From: Chitinophagaceae bacterium UBA4857
Lineage (GTDB): Bacteria; Bacteroidota; Bacteroidia; Chitinophagales; Chitinophagaceae
Length of the DNA: 64,000 nt
NCBI GenBank assembly: GCA_002399735.1
Contig: DHEF01000042.1
Span: 68,806 to 132,805, forward strand
Reading direction: 5' to 3'
Shown here: positions 1 to 7,623 of the stretch, piece after piece
Numbering within the stretch: position 1 is the first letter of the stretch
Layout of the letters: the number at the start of each line of letters is the position of its first letter
Position numbers and translations under genes: made by a program
Notes under the pieces: model-generated
Databases searched by the model: none
Seen by the model: only the letters and a program-made list of their open reading frames with translations
What the model was told of the DNA's origin: nothing

Positions 1-48
1 CAAGGGACGATGATTAGCATTACTGAAGCTGACTACATAATAAAAACA
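1..48 (-). repeat. Family A interspersed element, partial copy cut by the window edge
   Basis: The stretch holds CAAGGGACGATGATTAGC followed by an AGCTG-like segment and TACATAATAAAAA. Read on the minus strand this is the left half of family A (TTTTATGTTACCGGCTG, then a variable part, then CATCGTCCCTTG). It abuts the 3' end of the minus-strand amidohydrolase gene and has the same orientation. The rest of the copy lies outside the window. Confidence 0.6.
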
Positions 49-49
49 T

Positions 50-1213
50 TTATAGAATTCTTTTTACCTGTAGCAAATCCTTACTACACAACACCACACC
101 CGGTTGCTTGCCTTTTTCAAAACTTCCGTATTGCTTATGTATTTGTAAAGCTTCTGCACCGTTGATGGTAGCCCATTGTAACAATTGCTGCAATGGTATT
201 TGGGGGTAGTGCTGTTGTATAGTTTTTATTTCTGCTAATATATTCAATTGATGGTTTGATGCTAAACTATCAGTTCCTAAAACAATTTTCATTTTTGTTT
301 GCAACAACATATTTATATCGGGCAAGGTGTTGCTGATGTATTGGTTGGCATTGGGGCATAAACAAATCCAACTATTACGTTGCTGTTGTTTATCTAATTC
401 GTTTACAAAGTTTATATCGTCTGCGGTTGTGTGTACATCATGCACCAGTATTACCGGTTGTTGCTTATTAAAATTTTGATAGTAACTCTGCAAACTACTT
501 TTGCCGGTTGGTGTAAAATGGTTGGTAGGAATATTTACTTTGTTATAAAAAGCTTCAAACTCACCGGTTTTATATGTAAACCATTCGTCTTCGGCAGGTG
601 TTTCCTGGTTATGTATAGTCTGTAAGCTAGTGCCGGAAAACTGTTGTAATAGTTGCCATAAAATGGCAGAAACAGAGTAGGGGGCATGCGGCACCATAGA
701 AACATTATGGTGCGTAACGGTATCTTTAAACTGTTGAAACAATTGTACAGCTTGTGTAAAACGTTGTTGGGCAACAGCGGGATTAAAACCGGTTACCTCA
801 ATAAAATTGTGGTAGTATAAGTTTTGTTGTTGTTTTTGGGGTAAGGTTAGTGCAGTGTTGCAAATATCACCCACGGCTACAATACCGTTTTGTAACATTT
901 CCTGTTCTGCTTTTGCAATAGCGTCAGCAATATTATCGGACTGTTTGTTGCGGCCGGTTAGTATGGCGAAAATAAACTCCACCAATCCGGTATCTTGGGG
1001 TATTTGACCTTTTAAATGACTTAACTCCAGGTGGCAATGGCAGTTTATAAAACCCGGCGATAAAATGCCGGTAAAAGTCTCTACACCATGCATAGATGGT
1101 GAAAAAGGGAAGATGTCCTCCACTATTCCCCTTTCGGTAACTATTAATACATGGTTGTATAACAATTGGTTGCCGGTAAATAATATATCTGCCCGTAATT
1201 TTCTTAAAGCCAT
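50..1213 (-). CDS. Amidohydrolase-family metal-dependent hydrolase (aminodeoxyfutalosine deaminase/MtaD-like)
   Basis: A 387-residue cytosolic protein of the amidohydrolase superfamily, TIM-barrel class related to nucleoside and aminodeoxyfutalosine deaminases. The N-terminal strand domain leads into PGFINCHCHLELSH, where H59 and H61 form the HxH metal pair. HAPYSVS in the middle and GTDSLASN near the C-terminus supply further family motifs, the latter containing the catalytic Asp. The exact substrate cannot be read from the sequence. Related Bacteroidota proteins are usually left as generic amidohydrolases, and an aminodeoxyfutalosine deaminase role in menaquinone synthesis is only a possibility because no other mqn gene is nearby. 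The start is the first ATG. prfA is divergent from it, 140 bp away. Confidence 0.8.
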   Translation of the reverse strand: MALRKLRADILFTGNQLLYNHVLIVTERGIVEDIFPFSPSMHGVETFTGILSPGFINCHCHLELSHLKGQIPQDTGLVEFIFAILTGRNKQSDNIADAIAKAEQEMLQNGIVAVGDICNTALTLPQKQQQNLYYHNFIEVTGFNPAVAQQRFTQAVQLFQQFKDTVTHHNVSMVPHAPYSVSAILWQLLQQFSGTSLQTIHNQETPAEDEWFTYKTGEFEAFYNKVNIPTNHFTPTGKSSLQSYYQNFNKQQPVILVHDVHTTADDINFVNELDKQQQRNSWICLCPNANQYISNTLPDINMLLQTKMKIVLGTDSLASNHQLNILAEIKTIQQHYPQIPLQQLLQWATINGAEALQIHKQYGSFEKGKQPGVVLCSKDLLQVKRIL

Positions 1214-1353
1214 ACTTAAAATATTTACCTTCGCAGCCCAAAAATCATTGGATAACTAAGCTTGGTCTTAATTTTATACCGGTAAAGGTACTGCTAAAAC
1301 AGGCTTAATTTTACCAAACGATTATCCCGGGTTTTTATAAAACGAAAAAAACA

Positions 1354-2418
1354 ATGTTAGATAAGTTAGAAGCCATACAGGCCAGGTTTGACCAATTGGG
1401 TGTTGCTTTAACCAACCCCGAAATTGTGGCAAATAATAAAAAATTTGCCGAAACCAGCAAGGAGTATCGCAGCCTGGAAAAAATTGTAAACGCCAATAAG
1501 GAATATAAAACTTTATTAAGCGATTTAGAATTTTATAAGGAAGGATTGGAAGGCAATGATGAAGAAATGAAAGAACTGGCCAAGATGGAACTGCCGGAAC
1601 TGGAAGACAGAAAAATTAAACAAGAAGAATTTATCCGCCAGTTATTAATTCCTAAAGATCCTCAGGATGATAAGAATGCTATTTTAGAAATACGTGCCGG
1701 AACCGGTGGCGATGAAGCCAGTTTATTTGCCGGCGATTTGTTACGTATGTATATGCGTTACTGTGAAGGCCGTGGTTGGAAGGTTGCTTTATTAAGCGAA
1801 AGTGAAGGTACGTCCGGTGGTTATAAGGAAGCACAATTAGAAGTAACTGGTGATGATGTATATGGTATTTTAAAATTTGAAAGTGGTGTGCATCGTGTGC
1901 AACGTGTACCTGCAACCGAAACACAGGGTCGTGTACATACATCGGCTGCAACCGTAGCCGTAATGCCCGAGGCCGAGGAGGTTGACTTTGAATTAAACCC
2001 TGCCGATGTTAAAATGGAAACAGCCCGCAGCGGTGGCGCAGGTGGACAAAATGTAAACAAGGTAGAAACCAAGGTAATGTTAACGCATATACCTACCGGT
2101 ACGGTGGTTATTTGCCAGACAGAACGTTCGCAATTAGGTAACCGTGAAAAAGCCATGCAAATGATGCGTACCAAATTGTATGAGGAGCAGGTACGTAAGC
2201 AGGAAGATGAAATAGCCCGCCATCGTAAAAGTTTGGTAAGTACAGGCGACCGCAGTGCAAAAATCAGAACCTATAATTATCCGCAAGGTCGTGTAACCGA
2301 TCACCGTATTAACTTTACCTCTTACAATTTAGATGCGGTTATGAATGGCGGTATACAGGACTTTTTAGATGCACTACAGTTTGCAGAGAATGCAGAGAAA
2401 TTAACTAAGGCTGAATAA
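1354..2418 (+). CDS. prfA: Peptide chain release factor 1
   Basis: Class I release factor that reads UAA and UAG stop codons in the ribosomal A site and triggers peptidyl-tRNA hydrolysis. The catalytic GGQ loop (GGAGGQNVNKVET) has GGQ at about residues 230-232. The codon-reading tripeptide is PAT at about residues 186-188, the RF1 type (PxT) rather than the SPF of RF2. At 354 residues it has normal family length, with the N-terminal coiled-coil domain present. The ATG follows an A-rich leader. A hairpin directly after the stop is its likely terminator. No prmC methylase gene is adjacent. Confidence 0.97.
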   Translation: MLDKLEAIQARFDQLGVALTNPEIVANNKKFAETSKEYRSLEKIVNANKEYKTLLSDLEFYKEGLEGNDEEMKELAKMELPELEDRKIKQEEFIRQLLIPKDPQDDKNAILEIRAGTGGDEASLFAGDLLRMYMRYCEGRGWKVALLSESEGTSGGYKEAQLEVTGDDVYGILKFESGVHRVQRVPATETQGRVHTSAATVAVMPEAEEVDFELNPADVKMETARSGGAGGQNVNKVETKVMLTHIPTGTVVICQTERSQLGNREKAMQMMRTKLYEEQVRKQEDEIARHRKSLVSTGDRSAKIRTYNYPQGRVTDHRINFTSYNLDAVMNGGIQDFLDALQFAENAEKLTKAE

Positions 2419-2420
2419 GC

Positions 2421-2451
2421 CTCCCCAACCCCTCCGAAGGAGGGGCTTTAG
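2421..2451 (+). terminator. GC-rich hairpin after prfA
   Basis: CCCCTCC at 2429-2435 pairs with GGAGGGG at 2439-2445 across a GAA loop and is followed by CTTTA. The same hairpin with its CCTCCCCAA lead-in recurs at 41117-41146. Related CCCCTAAAGGGG forms occur near 6890 and 59450, so this is also a dispersed repeat. Confidence 0.6.
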
Positions 2452-2499
2452 TTGCTTGTATTGGCAAACACCTTAAAGGCTTTTGAGTTTTTTATTTTT

Positions 2500-2622
2500 G
2501 TTGCCCAGCAGTATTACTACTATCATCGTCTGTTGCGTCGCACACAGCATCGTTCGGTAACTCTATTGGGCATTTGGCCGGTATCACTACTAATATCCGT
2601 TAACCCTTATTGCCAAACTTGC
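2500..2622 (+). repeat. Family A interspersed element copy
   Basis: Modules in order: CAGCAGTATTACTACTATCATCGT, written here as a CAGCAGT left part plus CTATCATCGT, then TTGCGTCGCAC, then CATCGTTCGG, then CTATTGGGCATT. It lies downstream of prfA in the sense orientation. A 63-codon open frame that crosses it (2452-2643) is judged not coding. Confidence 0.75.
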
Positions 2623-2646
2623 AAATTATTTTATAGAGAGTAAAAT

Positions 2647-3246
2647 TTATGGCTTTTTATATTCGGACAGATAAGGGTAAGTTAATTCCAAAAAATGAAT
2701 TGTTTCATTCAACACATTAAGAAAGTAATCGGCTTTAACTTCTGGATAGATAAAGCTGCTTATTGTATTTTCTTGTTGTAAAGGCCATGTCTTTTCAATA
2801 AGAAATTTCATGTTGTTTTCTAGGATATAAAAACAGATTGCAAAAGCATCTATAGTTTCATCAATAAAAAAAGTGTGATTAGACCAAAGTGATGAGTTAA
2901 GTTGTGGTAAATAAAGATACTTTTCATCAAATTCATCTTCTACTTGATTTGTTTTGATGATGAGTTCAAATATTTCTCTATCTGTTAATCCAATAAAACT
3001 TTTGGGATAAAGAACTGTTAAGTTGTTTTGGATAAAATTCCTATGCCGAATCAATTGTGGGTACCATGTAGGTAAATAACATTCTTCGGTCGGACTGCCA
3101 ATAATTGTATTATCGAAAATTAAATGGCAGATTGCATATTTATCTGGTTGTTCATAATTATACTCTATGGGACATGGCAAATACCTGATGCCAAATAAGT
3201 TAGGGTCACCTATAATCTTTTCAACAGGGTCTGAAGTCTTTGTCAC
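2647..3246 (-). CDS. Hypothetical protein resembling the Imm42 immunity family
   Basis: A 199-residue soluble acidic protein with no signal peptide or membrane segment. The N-terminal IIGDPNLFGIRY, followed by a stretch of about 25 residues with ICHLIFDNTIIGSP, resembles the GDPxxFAI...INGxxIPG layout I associate with Imm42-type polymorphic-toxin immunity proteins. That assignment comes from memory of the family pattern and is tentative. No toxin gene, Rhs repeat or secretion gene adjoins it, so it would be an orphan immunity gene. It sits alone between prfA and the DUF502 gene, with repeat DNA on both sides. Its start is the first ATG of the open frame. Confidence 0.5.
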   Translation of the reverse strand: MTKTSDPVEKIIGDPNLFGIRYLPCPIEYNYEQPDKYAICHLIFDNTIIGSPTEECYLPTWYPQLIRHRNFIQNNLTVLYPKSFIGLTDREIFELIIKTNQVEDEFDEKYLYLPQLNSSLWSNHTFFIDETIDAFAICFYILENNMKFLIEKTWPLQQENTISSFIYPEVKADYFLNVLNETIHFLELTYPYLSEYKKP

Positions 3247-3303
3247 ACATGTCTGTTTTCAAGTAATCGTATTTTTATCTTTCTTCATTGATTTTTTAGA
3301 GAG

Positions 3304-3337
3304 CCATTATCTAATTTCCAAATTTCCAAATCATCTA
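3304..3337. repeat. Short word repeat, AAATTTCCAAATCATC type (family I)
   Basis: TAATTTCCAAATTTCCAAATCATC is an imperfect iteration of a short word. Related runs occur at 11263-11285, 46728-46757, 46855-46890, 50097-50118 and 59208-59238 (some on the other strand). It lies just past the 3' end of the DUF502 gene. Confidence 0.5.
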
Positions 3338-3934
3338 ATTGCCCTCCTTCTCTTCCATATCTACCACCCCGCCTGTAACCGCATACTTCATCGCATCACC
3401 CGAGCTAATATGTTGTATATGTTTCACTTTTTCACGGGGTAAAATATATAATTGTCCGGCAAAATTGTAAGCCTGTGGTACGTATACGGCAACTTTATCG
3501 GCACCAAATTCAAACTTCTGCATTTCTTCATCCGTTAAAAAACCAACTATCCATACATCGTTGGCAAATACATTGGCTAATACCGCTTTGGTAAATTTTT
3601 TCTTGTCACCGGCAAAGGCTTCAAAAAAATCTTTAATAGATGTGTATATAAATTTAATACCCGGTGTACGCTCCAGCCAGTGATCAAAAAAGTTAATAAT
3701 ACTACCCATTAAAAAGTTGCTACTTACCCAACCAACAAAAATTACAAAACCAATAATTACTACAAAGCCAATACCGGGTATACCAAATACTGGTCGTAAA
3801 ATACCATCCACCAAATTAAACAACCAGTACAAAGCATATACAGTTATACCAATGGGGGCAAGTATCAATAGTCCTTGTATAAAAAAGCGAAGTACTTTTT
3901 TTAAGGGAGTATCGGGTGTTTTTTGTGTGGCCAT
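3335..3934 (-). CDS. DUF502 family inner-membrane protein
   Basis: A 199-residue protein with two N-terminal transmembrane segments, at about residues 15-38 and 50-75, and a soluble C-terminal domain. The middle part (ERTPGIKFIYTSIKDFFEAF) and the later FLTDEEM...VAVYVPQAYNF...GQLYILPREKV match the DUF502 family, whose biochemical role is unknown. Length is typical. A TAATTTTG -7 element lies 20 bp upstream of the ATG. It is transcribed away from the acyl-CoA dehydrogenase terminator, and no operon partner is evident. Confidence 0.88.
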   Translation of the reverse strand: MATQKTPDTPLKKVLRFFIQGLLILAPIGITVYALYWLFNLVDGILRPVFGIPGIGFVVIIGFVIFVGWVSSNFLMGSIINFFDHWLERTPGIKFIYTSIKDFFEAFAGDKKKFTKAVLANVFANDVWIVGFLTDEEMQKFEFGADKVAVYVPQAYNFAGQLYILPREKVKHIQHISSGDAMKYAVTGGVVDMEEKEGN

Positions 3935-3953
3935 GTGTTTGTATTATATGCGG

Positions 3954-3961
3954 CAAAATTA
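3954..3961 (-). promoter_or_regulatory. -7 element (TAATTTTG) of the DUF502 gene
   Basis: Read on the minus strand, TAATTTTG matches the Bacteroidota TAnnTTTG consensus and sits 20 bp before the ATG. No clear TTG at the -33 spacing was seen. Confidence 0.5.
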
Positions 3962-3995
3962 CTAAAGTCTGTTCAAAGCGGTAGAAGCATAAAAA

Positions 3996-4023
3996 ATCCC
4001 TCATAACAAAAGTTATAAGGGAT
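3996..4023 (-). terminator. Terminator of the acyl-CoA dehydrogenase gene
   Basis: ATCCCTCATAAC (3996-4007) pairs with GTTATAAGGGAT (4012-4023), with one mismatch and an AAAA loop. On the minus strand it is followed by a T-rich run. Confidence 0.7.
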
Positions 4024-4047
4024 AGGGGGTTTTCTCATGTGACGGGG

Positions 4048-5202
4048 TTACTTTAATATCGATCGGCTGATGACAATGCGTTGTACTTCGCTGGTGCCTT
4101 CATAAATCTGTGTAATTTTTGCATCACGCATTAAACGTTCTACATGGTATTCTTTTACATAACCATAACCTCCATGTATCTGTACGGCTTCCACACTGTT
4201 CCACATAGCCGTTTCTGAGGCATAAACTTTTGCCATGGACGAACTTAATGTATAATCCATGTGGTTATCTTTTTCCCAGGCAGCTTTTAAACATAATAAA
4301 CGGGCTGCTTCTACCTTAGTGGCCATATCGGCTAACTTAAAAGCAATAGCCTGATGGTTCATAATTTCAGTGCCAAAAGCCTTACGGGTTTTGGCATATT
4401 CTTTTGCTAATTCGTAAGAACCGCTGGCAATACCCAATGCTTGTGAGGCAATACCAATACGGCCACCTGCCAATGTTTTCATGGCAAACTTAAAACCAAA
4501 GCCATCTTCGCCAATGCGGTTTTCTTTCGGCACTTTTACATCGGTAAACATAACCGTATGTGTATCGCTACCACGTATACCTAATTTATTTTCTTTAGCC
4601 GCAACCGTTACGCCGGGCCAATCTTTCTCAACAATTAAACAGTTAATGCCTTTACTACCTTTACTGGTATCGGTTTGCGCCATAACCAGGTAGGCCGAGG
4701 CTGTACTGCCATTGGTAATCCAGTTTTTGGTTCCGTTTAATAAATAATAGTCGCCCATATCTTCGGCTATTGTACGTTGCGATGTAGCATCGCTACCGGC
4801 TTCGGGTTCACTTAACATAAAAGCACCAATATATAATTTGCCATCTTTTTTGCCTTGGGCAAGGGGTACTAAGTATTTTTGTTTTTGTTCTTCGGTGCCG
4901 TATTGTTGTAATCCATAACAAACCAAACTGTTATTTACACTCATACAAACACTCACACTGGCGTCAATCTTCGATATTTCTTCCATGGCCAGTACATAAC
5001 TCACAGTATCCAAACCTGCACCACCATATTCCGGCGATACCATCATGCCCATAAAACCTAAATCGGCCAGTTTCATCACCTGATCATAAGGGAATTTTTG
5101 GTGTTCGTCTCTTTCAATAACGCCGGGGAGGCACTCGTTCTTTGCAAAATCACGGGCTGCCTGTTGTATCATTTGTTGCTCTTCACTCAGTTGAAATAAC
5201 AT
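4048..5202 (-). CDS. Acyl-CoA dehydrogenase (FAD-dependent)
   Basis: A 384-residue flavoenzyme catalysing alpha-beta desaturation of acyl-CoA esters in fatty-acid or branched-chain amino-acid oxidation. The three ACAD domains are present: helical N-terminus (FQLSEEQQMIQQAARDFA), central beta domain (AFMLSEPEAGSD...NGTKNWITNG) and helical C-terminal domain. The catalytic base is the Glu of QIYEGTSEVQR (about residue 368), in the position used by short- and medium-chain enzymes. Chain-length specificity cannot be read. The frame has an upstream ATG at 5229, but it overlaps a TATCTTTG -7 element (5227-5234), so the ATG at 5202 (MLFQLSEEQQ) is preferred. It appears to be monocistronic. Confidence 0.93.
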   Translation of the reverse strand: MLFQLSEEQQMIQQAARDFAKNECLPGVIERDEHQKFPYDQVMKLADLGFMGMMVSPEYGGAGLDTVSYVLAMEEISKIDASVSVCMSVNNSLVCYGLQQYGTEEQKQKYLVPLAQGKKDGKLYIGAFMLSEPEAGSDATSQRTIAEDMGDYYLLNGTKNWITNGSTASAYLVMAQTDTSKGSKGINCLIVEKDWPGVTVAAKENKLGIRGSDTHTVMFTDVKVPKENRIGEDGFGFKFAMKTLAGGRIGIASQALGIASGSYELAKEYAKTRKAFGTEIMNHQAIAFKLADMATKVEAARLLCLKAAWEKDNHMDYTLSSSMAKVYASETAMWNSVEAVQIHGGYGYVKEYHVERLMRDAKITQIYEGTSEVQRIVISRSILK

Positions 5203-5226
5203 GCTTACGACTGTTTGTTGTTTGGT

Positions 5227-5234
5227 CAAAGATA
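5227..5234 (-). promoter_or_regulatory. -7 element (TATCTTTG) of the acyl-CoA dehydrogenase gene
   Basis: An exact TAnnTTTG match on the minus strand, 25 bp upstream of the preferred ATG (5202). It decides the start: the alternative ATG at 5229 would lie upstream of the expected transcript start. Confidence 0.6.
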
Positions 5235-5252
5235 AAGGAACAATCAGATATT

Positions 5253-5408
5253 TTATACTGAACTAAAAGTTAATTCATCAGGATTGGCCATTAACCGCAA
5301 AATTGAAAATAGCAACAGTTTTGCCACATCTTCGTCAATATCGGGTAAAACATCATTAATATCGGCTAGGTAAGGTACGGGATTGTTAAATATTTTTAGG
5401 TGTCTAAC
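5253..5408 (-). pseudogene. Possible gene remnant or short unrecognised frame without a start codon
   Basis: The minus strand has a 51-codon open frame ending at a TAA (5253-5255). It reads LKIFNNPVPYLADINDVL and then PDIDEDVAKLLLFSILRLM, ending ANPDELTFSSV. The composition looks protein-like, but there is no ATG near the start and the frame is closed by a TGA just upstream. It lies between two divergent genes. It may be a truncated gene end, or it may be chance. Confidence 0.25.
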
Positions 5409-5425
5409 TCATTAAAAGGGTGTCT

Positions 5426-6793
5426 ATGATTTTTAATCAAAAAATTACCAGGCTGTTGTTTTTTTGTGGTGGTTTAATACCATTGTTTACAGCTTTGGGT
5501 AATGACAGTTTACATATCAAAAACAAGAATGTAACTACCGATCCCGGTAAAGAATTGTACCTGCCGGCAAAAGTTTGGAGGGTACCGGATAATAATAACT
5601 ACGACAGCGATATCAGTGAATATAGCCACAGCCGTAAGGTAGAAGGGGATAACATAGTTATTTTCTGGGCAAAAGAATTTGGCACCGACCCTTTACAAAA
5701 CCCGGACGTTACCAAGCGTTTTGATGTGCATTTAGCATTAAAAGAATGCGAACGCTTTTACGATTTTTATGTAAACAAACTTAAAATTGTACAAAAGGGT
5801 AAATCGCTTACTGATAAATACAAAACACTTTTTTACGTAATTGGCGGTACTGAACAAACTGCTTTTGGCGGTGGTGCCGAAAATAAGATTGGTATTTTAT
5901 GGACACCCGCTGTGCGTATGAGCAAAGCGCCTTATGGGGCTTTAGCACATGAGCTAGGCCATGCTTTCCAGTACCTGGCCAGTAGCGATAATGGTACCGG
6001 CTTTGGCGGTGCTATTATGGAAATGTCGGCACAATACCTTCTTTGGCAGGTGTACCCCGAGTGGATGACTTTTGAAAACTACCACCTGGTAAGTTTTATG
6101 AAAAAGAACCACCTGGCTTTTTTACACCCTTCCAATATGTACCATACGCCATATGTTATTGAATATTGGTCAAACAAACACGGCATTGAATTTTTTGGTA
6201 AAATGTTACGAGAAGTAAAAAAAGGCGAAGACCCGGTAATGACTTACCAACGAATAACAGGTATTACACAGGAACAATTTAACGACGAAATATTTGATGC
6301 GTCCCAACGATTTATAACCTGGGATATGCCGCGTATAGAAAAAGTGGCGGCCCCCTATTCCAATCAGCATACTACCAGTTTTAAACCGGCACAGGATGGT
6401 TGGTATAAAATAGATGCGGCAAATTGCCCGCAGAATTATGGGTACAATGGTATAAAATTACAAGTGCCTGCTAAAGCGGGAACGGTGCAAGTTGATTTTA
6501 AGGGTATGGTTGGCGATACGGCCTACCGCAATATTAAAGCCGATAAAGCCGGCTGGCGTTATGGTTTTGTAGCGGTTAAAAAAGATGGTACCAGAACATA
6601 TGGTAAAATGCACAACAAAGCCGAAGGTAAAGCATCGTTTAAAGTACCAAAAGATACCGAGTATTTATGGTTAGTAGTAAGTGGTGCACCAACAGAACAT
6701 TGGAAAGTATCTAACAAAGAAGAAAGCAACGAGCAATGGGCTTATCAAATAAAATTAAAAGGCACCGATTTAGATGTGCCTGCTAAAAAATAG
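5426..6793 (+). CDS. Secreted DUF6055-type putative zinc metallopeptidase
   Basis: A 455-residue exported protein. Residues 1-25 form a signal peptide (basic start, hydrophobic core, ALG end). The body resembles DUF6055: a FWAKEFG strand, a long helix with YDFYVNKLKIV, then ALAHELGHAFQYL, whose HELGH (H175, E176, H179) is a zinc-peptidase signature. The C-terminal part (about residue 310 on) looks like a beta-sandwich with many aromatic residues. Substrate is unknown. The frame could begin at GTG 5420, but ATG 5426 gives the better signal peptide. It is followed by a hairpin and T-run, so it is probably monocistronic. Confidence 0.8.
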   Translation: MIFNQKITRLLFFCGGLIPLFTALGNDSLHIKNKNVTTDPGKELYLPAKVWRVPDNNNYDSDISEYSHSRKVEGDNIVIFWAKEFGTDPLQNPDVTKRFDVHLALKECERFYDFYVNKLKIVQKGKSLTDKYKTLFYVIGGTEQTAFGGGAENKIGILWTPAVRMSKAPYGALAHELGHAFQYLASSDNGTGFGGAIMEMSAQYLLWQVYPEWMTFENYHLVSFMKKNHLAFLHPSNMYHTPYVIEYWSNKHGIEFFGKMLREVKKGEDPVMTYQRITGITQEQFNDEIFDASQRFITWDMPRIEKVAAPYSNQHTTSFKPAQDGWYKIDAANCPQNYGYNGIKLQVPAKAGTVQVDFKGMVGDTAYRNIKADKAGWRYGFVAVKKDGTRTYGKMHNKAEGKASFKVPKDTEYLWLVVSGAPTEHWKVSNKEESNEQWAYQIKLKGTDLDVPAKK

Positions 6794-6820
6794 TTTTCTA
6801 TAAGCAGTTAGTTTGATTTC

Positions 6821-6852
6821 AAAACCGCCTCTTTCCAGGGGTGGTTTTTTTT
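6821..6852 (+). terminator. Terminator of the DUF6055 gene
   Basis: AAACCGCC pairs with GGTGGTTT around a TCTTTCCAGG loop region and is followed directly by a run of T. Confidence 0.65.
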
Positions 6853-7035
6853 ATTTGTTTACCGGCTGTAGCGCCCTGATGCCCCCAACCCCTAAAGGGG
6901 CTTTTGGTTGTGTCACTCACCGTATCGTCCCGTTTGTTAATCAGCTGCGCATAACACGATGATGATTAGCGATATGCAGTTGAAGAGTGCGACGCAAGGG
7001 ACGATCATCTGTGTTACTACTGCTGATAACATAAA
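6853..7035. repeat. Family A element, two facing partial copies
   Basis: A plus-oriented left end (TTGTTTACCGGCTGTAG at about 6855) is followed by a minus-oriented copy: GCAGTTGAAGAGTGCGACGC, AAGGGACGAT and TGCTGATAACATAAAA. The pair forms a degenerate inverted repeat. The minus-oriented half ends about 100 bp before ccmE. Confidence 0.65.
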
Positions 7036-7106
7036 AAAAATCTGCTTTTAGCAAACAAAACCTAACTATTGTTGTTAGTGAACCGTGGCATGACAATTTT
7101 TTGACG

Positions 7107-7114
7107 TAATTTTG
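7107..7114 (+). promoter_or_regulatory. -7 element (TAATTTTG) of the ccmE-ccmF operon
   Basis: An exact TAnnTTTG match 24 bp before the ccmE ATG. A -33 TTG at canonical spacing was not found. Confidence 0.5.
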
Positions 7115-7137
7115 CCATCCAATTAACAACAGGGGTT

Positions 7138-7617
7138 ATGAAAAAAATACATATTATTTTGTTGGTGCTGGTTGCCGGAACGATTGCTTTTTTAGTAAGC
7201 TTTTTACAAAAAACAACTACTTACGACTCAATAAACACGGCGATGAGCAAACCCGGCAAATATGTGCATTTAATGGCCCGCTGGGACGCATCGGAACCCA
7301 TGGAATATGATGCTATTAAAAATCCTAACCACTTGGTTTTTACAGCAGTAGATACTTTAGGCAATAAAGTAAAAGTAGTGTACAGCAACCCTAAACCGGA
7401 AAACTTTGAAAAAAGTGAACGTTTGGTTTTAATGGGACAGTACGAAGCCGAAAAAGGTGTATTTGTGTGCAAAACAATTCAAACTAAATGTCCGTCGAAA
7501 TATAAAGAGGGACAGGAATATAAGGACGAGAATACTACTGAACCAGCGCAATCTACCACCACGGCACCGCAAAGCAAACCAAACAATGCCCTGGTATATA
7601 CAGCGGTTGCTAAATAA
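7138..7617 (+). CDS. ccmE: Cytochrome c maturation protein CcmE, CxxxY variant
   Basis: Periplasmic heme chaperone that carries heme to the cytochrome c synthetase. It is 159 residues long with an N-terminal signal anchor (about residues 4-23) and an OB-fold domain (GKYVHLMARW...HLVFTAVDTLGNKVKVVY...RLVLMGQYE...FVCKTIQTKCPSKY). The usual heme-attaching His of the HxxxY motif is replaced by Cys: C118-P-S-K-Y122 gives a CxxxY motif, as reported for Desulfovibrio-type and some other CcmE proteins. The C-terminal tail is low-complexity and rich in T, Q and P. The CcmF/CcsA-like gene starts 7 bp downstream, so the two are probably cotranscribed. The short length fits the family. Confidence 0.82.
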   Translation: MKKIHIILLVLVAGTIAFLVSFLQKTTTYDSINTAMSKPGKYVHLMARWDASEPMEYDAIKNPNHLVFTAVDTLGNKVKVVYSNPKPENFEKSERLVLMGQYEAEKGVFVCKTIQTKCPSKYKEGQEYKDENTTEPAQSTTTAPQSKPNNALVYTAVAK

Positions 7618-7623
7618 TATATC

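Larger units (their letters stand above)
6794..7137. other. Repeat-filled gap between the DUF6055 and ccmE genes
   Basis: The gap holds the upstream gene's terminator, then two partial family A copies facing each other (6853-7035) separated by a CCCCTAAAGGGG hairpin (about 6889-6902), then the ccmE promoter region. No coding potential was found; the short minus-strand frame at 6941-7129 runs through repeat sequence. Confidence 0.7.

Noticed and set aside
2452..2643. 63-codon plus-strand open frame after prfA
   Set aside because: It runs through the family A repeat, and its translated product has no protein-like pattern.
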